Assembly: GCA_965220075.1 (NCBI GenBank)
Contig: OZ244806.1
Span: 2,976,001-3,040,000, forward strand
Length of the DNA stretch: 64,000 nucleotides
Origin: G965220075 sp965220075
GTDB taxonomy: Bacteria; Chloroflexota; UBA11872
Direction: 5' to 3'
Below are positions 9,182 through 17,950 of the stretch, one piece after another. A program made the translations under genes and the position numbers. Within the stretch, counting starts at the first letter, position 1. The number at the start of each line of letters is the position of its first letter. The notes beneath the pieces are model-generated. The model was not told the DNA's origin and ran no database searches. It saw only the letters and a list, made by a program, of their open reading frames with translations.

Positions 9182-10957
9182 TCAGCCGGGAGTCGCATAC
9201 GAGAGGTCCCAGTCGCCCAGCCTTTGCAACGGCACAGTCGGCGCTGACAGATCGGGCTCGCCGGCGCGGCGCCAGGCTTCGATCTCATCGCGGCGGCCCA
9301 GGCGCCGCAGCGCGCTCCACATCGCCCGATAGTTCGCCCGCCCGCCGCCCGCGGCACAGTCCCAAAAAAACATATGTTCCGCCCCGGCGTCATAGATCGC
9401 CGCCGCACGCCGCCGCAAGTCGCCCGGGCTCATGTGGCGGGGCATCACGTTGGGCGCCAGGATGACGTCCGTGCCCCGAACCAGATCCACGAAGAAACGC
9501 AGCGACGCGGGGTCCGCCCAGGCAGGAGTCACGCCGTCGAGCTCGGGCGCCGAGGTGTAGGGGATGAGCGTGTCCACCAAGCCTTCCCGCAACCAGGCAC
9601 GCAGGTCCATCCCGTAGTAAAGATTCTCCCGCTCGGTCCCCATCACGACCGCGGACAGCTGAATCCTGTTCGGCCGGCCTTGCGCCTGCGCAACCTCGTC
9701 CAGGGCCGCGCGCACCTCACGCATGAACTGAGTCAAGACACAGGAGCGGTAGCTCAGCCAGTCGGGATCGTGGGGATCGATACGGAACGGATCGCGCCCA
9801 TACTCCCGCTGAAAGCCCGCTACCAGCGGCGGCTCGTACTCCACCAGCGGAGGACGCCGGCAGTAGAGCAGGCAGACGCCGTCGATCGGCGCCCGGGCCA
9901 TCTCGCGCAGCAGTGAAACCACGTACCCGCGGACTTGCGGATACGTGTAGGCAAGCCGCGGCGTACGGTCGCCGTTGCGCCCGACTCCACGCCACTCGGG
10001 ATGCGCGTCGTAGAGGCTGTCGCCGTAGTTGAAGTGGTCCGGCGGCGGCGGAAAGCGGAATCCGGCTACTCGATAGGCGGCGTGGAACTCCATGCCGACG
10101 TCGTGGGTGTAGTCGAGGGCAATACGAAATGGGTCCGCTCCCAGCTTGCGAAAGCAGCGCCGGCTCTCGACGTGCAAACGATCGAAGCGCCGGGCGAAGT
10201 CATTCAGGCCGTAGAAAGTCGCCTCACGGCCAATCTCCGTGAAGGCGAACATCAGATCGCCTCTGCCCACCTCCCAATACATGCGGGAGAAGTCGGTATC
10301 GCGGTAGGGCTCGATCTCGCGCTGAATCTCCTCGGCGCTCGATAGGCGCCATAACCCTTGGGGCCCGTTTGCGTCCTGGTGTGCGAAAAGGCGACGAGTG
10401 TCAGTGCGCCGGCGATCGGACTGGACGGCCGCGCGTTCGGCATCGCTGATAGGCACGAGCTTCACGTAGGCCAGTCGCACCGGCCCGCAGTCGAATGAAC
10501 CGGCCGCATCGCCGGAAGCGACGCGGGTGGCGACCTGGCTGATCTCCAGGTCGCGATTCGTGAGATCGGCCAACTTCCAGAAGAGCTCCACCAGCCCGGG
10601 GCCCGCGCCGCCCGGGACGGCGCCCGGCGGAACCGTCAACATGGTGGGCACACGCTCGCCGCTGAGCCTGAGCTGCAGCTCGAGTTGCCGGCCCTCTTCG
10701 GTCGAACGGATGGGCAGGACTCCCACGGATATGGCGTGCCATCCCGCGGCGCGCAGCGGACAGGTGACGGGGGGCGCGGCGGTTTCCGGACCAGCCAGCA
10801 GCATCACCCCGGAGAAGGCGCCGGTCGCGTACTCGAGCGTCCGCCAGTGTCGGAGCTTCGGCTCGCGAGACAGCGCGCGGGCGGGCCGGCAGCGATCCAG
10901 ATCGGTGAGGTAAACGGGCTGGGCGGCAAAGGCGCGGTCGGCGAAGTAGTCGGACAT
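9182..10957 (-). CDS. Putative TIM-barrel glycoside-hydrolase-10-like protein (paralog 1 of 3)
   Basis: This 591-residue protein has close full-length relatives at 22989-24773 and 24855-26636. Residues ~1-195 look like a beta-rich accessory domain. From ~215 onward the pattern resembles GHL10/COG1649-type barrels: EIEPYRDTDFSRMYWE, DPFRIALDYTHDVGMEFHA, DGVCLLYCRRPP, LREGLVDTLIPYTSAPELD and HMFFWDCAAG. No signal peptide is visible, so it may act in the cytoplasm. The downstream boundary is a 150-bp spacer. Gene 10980-11870, a DapA-family aldolase, lies 22 bp upstream on the same strand, suggesting co-transcription. The substrate is unknown; a role in carbohydrate processing is inferred from context. 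Confidence 0.6.
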   Translation of the reverse strand: MSDYFADRAFAAQPVYLTDLDRCRPARALSREPKLRHWRTLEYATGAFSGVMLLAGPETAAPPVTCPLRAAGWHAISVGVLPIRSTEEGRQLELQLRLSGERVPTMLTVPPGAVPGGAGPGLVELFWKLADLTNRDLEISQVATRVASGDAAGSFDCGPVRLAYVKLVPISDAERAAVQSDRRRTDTRRLFAHQDANGPQGLWRLSSAEEIQREIEPYRDTDFSRMYWEVGRGDLMFAFTEIGREATFYGLNDFARRFDRLHVESRRCFRKLGADPFRIALDYTHDVGMEFHAAYRVAGFRFPPPPDHFNYGDSLYDAHPEWRGVGRNGDRTPRLAYTYPQVRGYVVSLLREMARAPIDGVCLLYCRRPPLVEYEPPLVAGFQREYGRDPFRIDPHDPDWLSYRSCVLTQFMREVRAALDEVAQAQGRPNRIQLSAVVMGTERENLYYGMDLRAWLREGLVDTLIPYTSAPELDGVTPAWADPASLRFFVDLVRGTDVILAPNVMPRHMSPGDLRRRAAAIYDAGAEHMFFWDCAAGGGRANYRAMWSALRRLGRRDEIEAWRRAGEPDLSAPTVPLQRLGDWDLSYATPG

Positions 10958-10979
10958 CAGGCGGAGCGCAGGCGTCGCA

Positions 10980-11870
10980 CTAGAGCATGCCGAGCTCGTG
11001 AAGAAAAGCCCGCAGCTCGTCCATCTCCGCGTCGGTCGGGTTAGGGGCCGGCGAGCGGCGCCAGCGCGGCGCGACGCCGTAGACCTCCAGCAGAGCGTGG
11101 CGGACCAAGCCGTCCCAGCCGTAGCTAGTGGTGGCGGCGAAGCTGCGCAGCGGCCGCTCCCAGCGCATCACACTTGCCCAAGCCGCCCGGTGGTCGCCGC
11201 GCCGCAGCGCGGCCCAGTAGGTCTGAGCCGGCTCGGGGAAGCAGGACGAAAAAAAGTCCAGCCAAGCCCGGCAGTGGCCGTGCCGCCAGAGGGGATGGTG
11301 CCTTTGCATGCCGCCGCCGCCGACCATGGGCCAGCGGTCGCCCCAGCGCATGAGCACCTCGTGCGCGTAGTCGAGGCTTAGGTCTTCTTTGATCGCACAG
11401 ATACCGGAGCTCCCGGAAATGAGTTCACAGGTGCGAATTGGCACGTCGCCAACGAGCATCACCGGCGTCTCCCGCGCCACCGCCCGGTAGTACGCGGCCA
11501 GGGACTGCGGCGTCCCGCGCGCCCATTCGGCCGGGCGCACCATATAGAGGTCGAATCCCAACTCGCGCACGTAACGGCCGAACTCCAGGCACTTGGGCAG
11601 GCCCCACATGCTGTCGCAGGCGATGGCGAGCGCACGATCGGCTACGTGATCGGCCACGGCGCTATGCACCTCGGCTACTTCAGCGTCGGAAAGCAGCGAG
11701 ATCAGGCTATTCCCCCAGGTGAGCATTACCACGCCGCTGCCGGCCGCCAGCGCGCGGTCGATGACGCTGCGCATGCCCGCGATATCGATTTCACCGTCGC
11801 GCGTGAACACCGTGGGCACGGAGCAGACAGGCCCCTGCATTCGCTGAGCGATCTCGCTTGCCCGTGTCAT
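10980..11870 (-). CDS. Dihydrodipicolinate synthase / N-acetylneuraminate lyase family aldolase
   Basis: A class I aldolase-type TIM barrel of 296 residues, the usual length for DapA/NanA/KDG aldolases. The N-terminus SVPTVFTRDGEIDIAGM matches the family opening 'P..TPF..dg.iD'. The Schiff-base lysine is predicted in GICAIKEDL. The usual GGGG-type strand is present as MVGGGGMQ. Members condense or cleave pyruvate-containing substrates; beside sugar-acid genes, retro-aldol cleavage of a 2-keto-3-deoxy sugar acid is more likely than lysine synthesis (inference). It sits 22 bp upstream of GH10-like paralog 1, probably in one transcript. The exact substrate cannot be assigned. Confidence 0.75.
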   Translation of the reverse strand: MTRASEIAQRMQGPVCSVPTVFTRDGEIDIAGMRSVIDRALAAGSGVVMLTWGNSLISLLSDAEVAEVHSAVADHVADRALAIACDSMWGLPKCLEFGRYVRELGFDLYMVRPAEWARGTPQSLAAYYRAVARETPVMLVGDVPIRTCELISGSSGICAIKEDLSLDYAHEVLMRWGDRWPMVGGGGMQRHHPLWRHGHCRAWLDFFSSCFPEPAQTYWAALRRGDHRAAWASVMRWERPLRSFAATTSYGWDGLVRHALLEVYGVAPRWRRSPAPNPTDAEMDELRAFLHELGML

Positions 11871-12138
11871 CGCCGCCTCACCCGCCGCGCCATCTAGACC
11901 GAGGCGCGCCTAGTCCCAACCATCACAATGGTCGCCGACACAAGGTAGTCGTGGGAAACCCGGCCGTCATCCGCCGGGCCGCCGCGACCAATAAGGAGCA
12001 GCGCCGTCTCGGTCCACTCGATCTCCGGCAAGTATGGATCGGACTCGACAATACGCGCCGCGTAGGTTGAACATCAGGCTGGGCGGAGGGCCGAAGCGCT
12101 ATGGACAGCTGAAAGACCCGCGGGAGGTTCCACGTCAG

Positions 12139-12999
12139 ATGCGTCCAGGGATCGCGGGGATGCTGCCGGAAGATCTCCGACGGATAGACGCGGCCGTCCT
12201 CGACGACGTACGTGAGTTGGGATTCCACGGGGTCAGCGTGCGGCTGGGCGAGGCGGGCGCGGTCTTGGACAGCGACCTCGCGCGGGCGCGGCGGCTGATC
12301 GAGCGCGCCGATCTCACGATCGCCCAGGCCAACGGTCTGTATCCATCACTCGTGTCGGACGAGGCGGAAGTGCGGCGGGCCGGCGTGGCGGAGATGTCCG
12401 CGCACATTCGCTCGGCGCGGCTGCTCGGTGCGCGCACGTGTTACTTGCGGCCCGGCGGGCTCAATCCGGCCGGCCCGTGGTGGCCGCATCCGGACCATCA
12501 CACGCGCGCGGTTTTCGAGCGCGCGGTCGCCAGCGTGCGGGAGCTCGTATCGGTGGCGGAGGACCAGGGCGTGACGCTCGCGCTGGAGGGCCATGCCGTT
12601 TCGGTGCTCGATCGACCCGAGCGGATTGGCGAGCTGTTGCGGTCGGTCGACTCGCCGGCGCTCACCTTAAACTTCGACCCAGTCAATTTCATCGGCAGCT
12701 TGTGGGACGCGTGGCGTCCGCAACAGATGTTCGATCGCCTCCTGGCGGCGGCCGGAACGCGCATCGTCAGCGCCCATTGGAAGGACTACGCCGTGCAGGA
12801 CCGACACGTGCTGCACATCTCGGAGGCGCCATTGGGCGAGGGGCTGGTCGACCATGCGGGCTGGCTTCGGCGACTCGAAGCAGCTCAGCCAGCGGCCTGG
12901 GTGTTGATCGAACACCACCTGCCGAGGCAGATACCAGCCGCCAAGCGCGTGCTCGACGCCGCCATGGAGACAGCCGGTATCCGATGGGACGCCGCATGA
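12139..12999 (+). CDS. Sugar phosphate isomerase/epimerase-like TIM barrel protein
   Basis: An AP-endonuclease-2/xylose-isomerase-like barrel protein of 286 residues from ATG 12139. Metal-ligand patterns are visible: a glutamate in LALEGHAVS, aspartate in LNFDPVNF, histidine in VSAHWKDY and a glutamate in VLIEHHLP. The ATG at 12139 is preceded by GGGAGG and the core fold begins soon after. The frame stays open upstream to ATG 12034, so a protein 35 residues longer is possible. It overlaps the next SDR gene by ATGA, indicating translational coupling. It probably isomerises or dehydrates a sugar or inositol-type substrate; the family is too diverse for a specific call. Confidence 0.72.
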   Translation: MRPGIAGMLPEDLRRIDAAVLDDVRELGFHGVSVRLGEAGAVLDSDLARARRLIERADLTIAQANGLYPSLVSDEAEVRRAGVAEMSAHIRSARLLGARTCYLRPGGLNPAGPWWPHPDHHTRAVFERAVASVRELVSVAEDQGVTLALEGHAVSVLDRPERIGELLRSVDSPALTLNFDPVNFIGSLWDAWRPQQMFDRLLAAAGTRIVSAHWKDYAVQDRHVLHISEAPLGEGLVDHAGWLRRLEAAQPAAWVLIEHHLPRQIPAAKRVLDAAMETAGIRWDAA

Positions 13000-13754
13000 G
13001 CGAACCCCACCATCAGGATCTGACGAACAAAGTGGTCGTGGTGACGGGAGGCGCATCCGGCATCGGCAAAGCCACGGTGGAGCTGTGCGCGGCGCGCGGA
13101 GCGAGCGTGGTTCTGGGCGATCTGGCCGCCGAGGCCGGATCAACGCTGGCGGCCGCACTGACGGCGCGCGGCCAGGTTGCACGGTTTCTGCCGATTGACG
13201 TGACCGTGGAGGCCGATTGCGCGCGGCTGATGCAAGACGCCGTTGACGCTTTCGGACGTCTGGACGTCCTGATTTGCTGCGCGGGGATTCTGCACGGCGC
13301 GATGGTGGACATCGCGGATTTTGAAGACCGCGTTTTTCAACACGTGCTGGACGTAAACGTGCGGGGAGCGTTTCTCTGCGCCAAGCACGCGGCGGCCGCG
13401 ATGGGCGAGCGCGGCGGCGTGATACTGCTGATCGCCTCCGGCTCTGGAGTCAAGAGCGGCAGCACCTCAATCGCGTACGGCACGAGCAAGGCGGGCGTGC
13501 ATGGCCTCGGCATTGTTCTCGAAGACCATTTGGCCGGGCGGCCATTCAGGGTGAACACGGTTTGCCCCGGCGCCATTGCGACGCCTCTCAAGGTGCAGAA
13601 CCTGGCCGACGCGGGGCGCGCACTGGGTCGCAGCGCGGCCGAGGTTGAGGCACAGGTGAGTGAGTTGGGCGATCCGGACGGAGTCGCGCGGGTGCTCGCG
13701 TTTCTGGCGTCGGACGACGCGGATTACGTGCGGGGCACGGTCTTCACGCGCTGA
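12996..13754 (+). CDS. Short-chain dehydrogenase/reductase with clipped C-terminus
   Basis: A classical SDR of 252 residues. The cofactor loop TGGASGIG sits at ~16-23, the structural CAG at the NAG position (LICCAGI), the catalytic serine lies in LIASGSG, and Tyr/Lys in YGTSK. It would oxidise or reduce a small hydroxyl/keto substrate with NAD(P)H. The ATG overlaps the stop of the sugar isomerase (ATGA), and the shared operon suggests a polyol or sugar substrate. The protein stops at VRGTVFTR, just before the VDGG strand that normally ends this family, so the last ~10 residues are missing. Any N-terminal extension upstream of 12996 is only a frame running through the preceding gene. Confidence 0.8.
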   Translation: MSEPHHQDLTNKVVVVTGGASGIGKATVELCAARGASVVLGDLAAEAGSTLAAALTARGQVARFLPIDVTVEADCARLMQDAVDAFGRLDVLICCAGILHGAMVDIADFEDRVFQHVLDVNVRGAFLCAKHAAAAMGERGGVILLIASGSGVKSGSTSIAYGTSKAGVHGLGIVLEDHLAGRPFRVNTVCPGAIATPLKVQNLADAGRALGRSAAEVEAQVSELGDPDGVARVLAFLASDDADYVRGTVFTR

Positions 13755-13930
13755 CCTGCCGCGCTGCCCAGGCCGGCGATGCGGGAAGTCAGCGGAGCGA
13801 ACGCCGCCAGCGCGTCGTGCGCAGTCCCGTCGCGCCGCCTGTCGCTAGCCAGATTGCTTATCGCTTAGCCCGCACCAACTCTCCAGGAGTAGCGCGGCGT
13901 CGAAATAGAGCGGCTACCGTCGGCATCTAC

Positions 13931-14767
13931 CTAGTAAGGAAGCTGCGTGTCCGGGTTGGCCTGGATGAAATGGGCCTGGCCGACGCCGAAGTTCTCCTGC
14001 AGTTGCAATGACAATCCGCCGTCCACCACCAGCGTGTGTCCGGTAATGAAGGAAGCGTCGTCGGCGCACAGGAAGGCCGCCGCGCCAGCCACCTCCTCGG
14101 GTCGGCCGGTGCGCCCCAACGGGTACTGGCTGGCAAAGAAGCGCTTGCCGCCCGGGTTCGCGTCCCACATCTGGCTTTGAATGGCGTCGGTGACGATATG
14201 CCCGGGGCAGATCGCGTTCACGCGTATGCGGTCCGGTCCGTACGCGATCGCGAGTTGCCGGGTGAGCCCCAGTATGGCCGTCTTACCCGTTTCGTAGACC
14301 ATGAAACGGGGCGCCATCAGCAACCCGTGCACCGACGACATGTTGACGATGCTGCCCCCACCGGCCTTGCGCATTTCGGGCACGGCGTATTTGGCGCCGA
14401 GGTAGACCGCCTTGATCATGACGGCGAGGCCGCGGTCCCAATCTTCCTCGGACACGTCGGTGGCGTCGCCGAGCCAGGCGTTGAGAGCGGGCGTTGCGTT
14501 GTTGACCAGAATGTCGAGCCGTTCCCAGTGCTCGACGGCGCGCGCCACCATGGAGCGGATGTCCGCATGCAATCCGACGTCGGTTCGAATGGTTTCAGCG
14601 ACACCCCGGGCGGCACGGATGGAGGACGCGGTCTGCTCCGCGGCTTCGGTGTTGATATCCGCAACTAGCACGCGGGCGCCTTCCGCGGCGAGCCGTTGGG
14701 CGATTGCCGCGCCAAGTCCGGTTGCGCCCCCGGTGACTATGGCGACCCGACCGTTAAACCGTTGCAC
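13931..14767 (-). CDS. Short-chain dehydrogenase/reductase
   Basis: An SDR of 278 residues with TGGATGLG at ~12-19, LVNNAT for the structural Asn motif, catalytic Ser in NMSSVHG, and Tyr/Lys in YETGK, followed by the usual ICPGHI and VVDGG segments. A tail of ~20 residues follows VDGG, longer than most. Family members use NAD(P) to interconvert alcohols and ketones. It converges on the rightward SDR at 12996-13754 across a 176-bp gap in which I see no gene. Placement among carbohydrate genes suggests a sugar or polyol substrate. FabG-like or steroid-type activity cannot be excluded. Confidence 0.82.
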   Translation of the reverse strand: MQRFNGRVAIVTGGATGLGAAIAQRLAAEGARVLVADINTEAAEQTASSIRAARGVAETIRTDVGLHADIRSMVARAVEHWERLDILVNNATPALNAWLGDATDVSEEDWDRGLAVMIKAVYLGAKYAVPEMRKAGGGSIVNMSSVHGLLMAPRFMVYETGKTAILGLTRQLAIAYGPDRIRVNAICPGHIVTDAIQSQMWDANPGGKRFFASQYPLGRTGRPEEVAGAAAFLCADDASFITGHTLVVDGGLSLQLQENFGVGQAHFIQANPDTQLPY

Positions 14768-14881
14768 CGATACGTCCTCTCGCCTGCAGAGCGCTCATCT
14801 CACGCTAACTGTTGCATACGCAGCGGACGGTTGGTCCGCTCGTGGCGCGAGCTCCCGCGAACGCCTATAAAAACGCGCCGG

Positions 14882-15487
14882 CTAGGCCGCCCGGGTGATT
14901 TGTCGGGGGGCCGGGAGCAGCTCAGGCGGGCGGTTCTCCAGCAGGCCGAAGCCGGCGGGCGGCCAGTAGACCAGCCATACCTGCCCGACGATTGAATCGT
15001 GCGGTATAGGGCCGATGACGCGCGAGTCGCGGCTTTGGGCGCGGTTGTCGCCCATGACGAAGTACGAGCCGGGCGGGATCGATTGCGGCCGCATATCGGC
15101 CCCGACGCGGGCTTGCAGGTAGCTCGACTCATCCACGCGCTGACCGTTCACGATCACGGATCCATCGAGTACCTCTACCGTTTCGCTGGGCAGCGCCACG
15201 ATCCGCTTGACCAGGTCCTCAGAAGGATTGCGCGGCGAGCGGAACACCACGATGTCCCCTCGTGCGGGATCGCTGGCTACGTAGGCGAGCTTGTTGACGA
15301 GCAGAAACTGCGCGTTCTCGAGGGTTGGCAACATGCTGGGCCCCTCGACCCGGAAGTTCTGCACCACCAGCCGAGTGGCAAAGAAGATCAGCGCCGCCAG
15401 CAGCAGTGTCTCGGTAATCTCGAGGAGCAGAGTGCGATGACGACCTAGCAAGGGAATCGACGGCCCCGGACTTGGAGACGTTTGCAT
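14882..15487 (-). CDS. lepB: Signal peptidase I
   Basis: Type I signal peptidase of 201 residues that cleaves signal peptides of exported proteins at the outer face of the cytoplasmic membrane. One N-terminal helix lies at ~20-42. The catalytic serine is Ser51 in GPSMLPT and the general-base lysine is Lys94 in DLVKRIVALP. The conserved box near GDNRAQSRDSR is also present. This is a short form with a single anchor, as in many Gram-positives and Chloroflexota. It is divergent from the pseudouridine synthase gene, with a palindromic repeat in the spacer. Confidence 0.93.
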   Translation of the reverse strand: MQTSPSPGPSIPLLGRHRTLLLEITETLLLAALIFFATRLVVQNFRVEGPSMLPTLENAQFLLVNKLAYVASDPARGDIVVFRSPRNPSEDLVKRIVALPSETVEVLDGSVIVNGQRVDESSYLQARVGADMRPQSIPPGSYFVMGDNRAQSRDSRVIGPIPHDSIVGQVWLVYWPPAGFGLLENRPPELLPAPRQITRAA

Positions 15488-15551
15488 AACCCGGTCAGGC
15501 CAAGGATGTCCGGGGAGAACCCTGCGCGGTTCCAGGTTCGGTGGGGCCTAG

Positions 15552-15571
15552 ATTCCCGCGTGCGCGGGAAT
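15552..15571. repeat. Palindromic intergenic repeat, 9-bp arms
   Basis: A perfect inverted repeat, ATTCCCGCG / CGCGGGAAT, with a 2-nt centre. It lies between the divergent lepB and pseudouridine-synthase genes, so it is not placed as a terminator. Elements of this form are scattered through many bacterial genomes as REP-like repeats, often mistranslated into Arg-rich small proteins. Confidence 0.6.
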
Positions 15572-15762
15572 GACGAGGGGTTAGGCAAAAGTCTCGACTT
15601 GCGGGAAGCCGCTCGCTGAGTTGAGCAGCACGAGTATATGTGCGGGCGCCACGGCCACTCCCGGTGAGAACGCGCTCGGCCGGCAAGCACGTTGCAGGAG
15701 ACTTGGCCGCGGCGCCGCGGCGCTACCGACCGCGATAGGTCACGGCGGGCGACAATGGGCGC

Positions 15763-16698
15763 ATGTACACGGGGGAGCACGTGGTGGAGGCGGTACACGA
15801 CGGCCGCCGGCTGGACCAGTGGGTGGCCGACCATGAGGCGGACCTAACCCGCTCGCGCGCGGCCCGCCTCATCAGAGCCGGGTCCATAACCATCAACGGT
15901 GCGCCGGCGCGGGCGGCGACGCGCGTGCGCGCCGGAGACCGCGTGGCGATTCGCGTACCGCCGGTGCAGGGCGCTCTGACGCCGGAGTACGCGCCGCTCG
16001 AGGTGCTGCTGGAGACCAGCGAGTTCGTGGTCATCAACAAGCCAGCCGGCCTCACGATGTATCCCGGCGCGGGACGTGCGGGCGGCACGCTCGCGAACCG
16101 GCTGATTGCGCAATTCCCGGACACTCAAGCAATCGGGCATCCGCGGCGACCGGGCATCGTGCACCGGCTCGACAAGGAGACTTCGGGAGTTGTGGTAGTG
16201 GCGCGAACCCACGGTGCTTACGATCTGCTGTCGCGGGCGTTCGCGCGGCGCGCTGTGCGCAAGCGGTACCTGCTGCTGGCGCGCGGCCGGCCTAATCCGT
16301 CACAGGGACGCATCGATGTTCCGATAGGACGCGACGTGCGCAACCGTACGCGCATGGCCGCGACCTGGCGCGGGCGCGCGGCGGAAACCGGCTATGAGGT
16401 CCTGGGGGCTGGCGCCGGCGCCAGTCTGGTATTGGCGCGGCCCTCGTCAGGCCGGACGCACCAGATTCGCGTGCACATGGCGGCAATCGGCCATCCCGTC
16501 TTGGGCGACCGCACGTACGGCGGCGGGAAGGGCGGCGCCGAGCGCACGATGCTGCACGCATGGTCGCTGGAGTTCACGGACCCCGTGGGGGTGGAATGGG
16601 TTGCGGCGGCGTCTCCGCCGGCTGATTTCGTGAATGCGTCCAGCGACCTGGGCTTGCAGATTCCGGCCACGCCCGCGAGCGGCGTCCAAACCGGCTAG
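15763..16698 (+). CDS. RluA/RluD family pseudouridine synthase
   Basis: A protein of 311 residues with an N-terminal S4 RNA-binding domain (~15-65, RSRAARLIRAGSITING) and an RluA-type catalytic domain. The catalytic aspartate is Asp137 in HRLDKETSG. The motifs INKPAGL and SGRTHQIRVHM are also typical. The family isomerises uridines in 23S rRNA; RluD-type enzymes modify helix 69, but this one could act elsewhere. The stop codon overlaps that of the convergent tatC by two bases. The S4 domain plus full length favours an RluD-like rather than RluA-like assignment. Confidence 0.9.
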   Translation: MYTGEHVVEAVHDGRRLDQWVADHEADLTRSRAARLIRAGSITINGAPARAATRVRAGDRVAIRVPPVQGALTPEYAPLEVLLETSEFVVINKPAGLTMYPGAGRAGGTLANRLIAQFPDTQAIGHPRRPGIVHRLDKETSGVVVVARTHGAYDLLSRAFARRAVRKRYLLLARGRPNPSQGRIDVPIGRDVRNRTRMAATWRGRAAETGYEVLGAGAGASLVLARPSSGRTHQIRVHMAAIGHPVLGDRTYGGGKGGAERTMLHAWSLEFTDPVGVEWVAAASPPADFVNASSDLGLQIPATPASGVQTG

Positions 16699-17498
16699 CG
16701 CGCGGCGGGTTCAGGCGAAGCGGCGTCCGCCTGCGCGGCTTCGCCCTGGTCCTCCGGCGCGGCCACCCTTGCGAGCACCACTCCGATCTCGTAGAGCGCG
16801 TACAGCGGAATGGCCACCGACATCTGCGTGAATGGATCAGGCGTAGGCGTGATGATGGCCGCGATTACCACGATGGCTACGATCGCATAGCGGCGGTAGC
16901 GGCCCAAGGTGCTCGCCTTGACCAGACCGATCTTGGCCAGCGCGAAGATGATGATGGGCGTCTCGAACGCCAATCCGACGGCCAGCAGCAGGCGCAGCAC
17001 GAACGTGACCCACCCATCCACGGTGAACTCGGTGGCGATGCTGCGCGGCGCGAAGGACGCCAGAAATCCGACCGTGAAGCGCAGCACGATGAACCACGCG
17101 AACAAGGCGCCCGCCGCAAAGGAAAACGAGACGGCCGGGATGCTCAAGTAAAGCCAGCGGCGCTCGCCTGGATAGAGACCCGGCGCTACGTAAGCCAGCG
17201 CCTGATAGACCACGATGGGGCTGGCAAGCCCGAATCCGACGATGAGCGAGACCTTGACGAAGGTGAAAAGGGTCTCCGTGACGGCGATCTGCTGCAATAC
17301 GGCGCCGCGCGGCAGAGGCGCCTGCAATATCAGAAAGACCCAATCCTTGAACGGCCATACGACGAGGCTCGCCAGGATGATCGCGATCGCCGCGATGGTG
17401 ATGCGGGTCCGGAGCTCCTGAAGGTGCTCGCGGAGCGTCATCACGCCCCGCGCGTTCAGTTCGTCGGTGCCGGGATCCCGTGGGGCTTCGTCGGCCAT
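16695..17498 (-). CDS. tatC: Sec-independent protein translocase TatC
   Basis: A polytopic protein of 267 residues with about six membrane helices that recognises twin-arginine signal peptides with TatB/TatA. The N-terminal MTLREHLQELRTRI is the conserved cytoplasmic TatC motif. SPIVVYQALAYVAPGLYPGE and FAWFIVLRFTVGFL are also typical. The C-terminal tail is Ala/Glu-rich. It is the last gene of the leftward operon from coaD, 16 bp after nusB. No tatA gene is visible in the window. Confidence 0.93.
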   Translation of the reverse strand: MADEAPRDPGTDELNARGVMTLREHLQELRTRITIAAIAIILASLVVWPFKDWVFLILQAPLPRGAVLQQIAVTETLFTFVKVSLIVGFGLASPIVVYQALAYVAPGLYPGERRWLYLSIPAVSFSFAAGALFAWFIVLRFTVGFLASFAPRSIATEFTVDGWVTFVLRLLLAVGLAFETPIIIFALAKIGLVKASTLGRYRRYAIVAIVVIAAIITPTPDPFTQMSVAIPLYALYEIGVVLARVAAPEDQGEAAQADAASPEPAAR

Positions 17499-17514
17499 GT
17501 GACCAGACTACTCC

Positions 17515-17946
17515 TTAGACGTCTGCGGGGGCCGCCTGGCCGCGCACGTATGTGCCCAGCGCTCCGTTGATGAGCCGGCGCGCGCCGTCGTTGCAGTAGC
17601 GCTTGGCCAGCTCGACGGCCTCGGCGATGGCGACTGGAGGGGGGACGTTGCCATTGTCGATTTCCGAGATAGCGATGCGGAGGATGGCGACGTCGAGCCG
17701 TGCCATCTGACCCACCGGCCAGGCGGGTGCGAGCCTGCCGATGGTGGCATCGATCGAGGCCGAGCTGGAGGACACTTGCGTGACCAAAGCCTGGGCGTAG
17801 GCGAGGGTGCGCTCCTCGAGGCCCAGTTCGCAGCGCCGGGCGTCAAGCAGCGCCACCGGATCGCGGCGCGCCACGTCAGCCTCGAAGAGCAGCCGCAGGG
17901 CGGTCTCGCGGGCGGCGCGGCGCCCGCGCCGCGGCTTTGAGGACAT
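17515..17946 (-). CDS. nusB: Transcription antitermination factor NusB
   Basis: An all-helical protein of 143 residues that binds boxA RNA with NusE (S10) for rRNA transcription antitermination. The N-terminus RRGRRAARETALRLLFEADV matches the NusB opening (R..ar..alq.Lf..e), and the C-terminal part contains VAIAEAVELAKRY and FINGALG-like RLINGALGTYV, the family hallmark. It starts 4 bp after the accC stop within the same operon. Confidence 0.9.
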   Translation of the reverse strand: MSSKPRRGRRAARETALRLLFEADVARRDPVALLDARRCELGLEERTLAYAQALVTQVSSSSASIDATIGRLAPAWPVGQMARLDVAILRIAISEIDNGNVPPPVAIAEAVELAKRYCNDGARRLINGALGTYVRGQAAPADV

Positions 17947-17950
17947 GGCT

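Noticed and set aside
12438..12995. 186-residue N-terminal extension of the SDR at 12996
   Set aside because: It overlaps the sugar-isomerase gene in another frame and is Arg/Gly-rich; the ATG at 12996 gives the standard SDR start.
15495..15686. Small protein containing PRHSRARGN
   Set aside because: This string is the familiar mistranslation of the ATTCCCGCG palindrome, not a gene.
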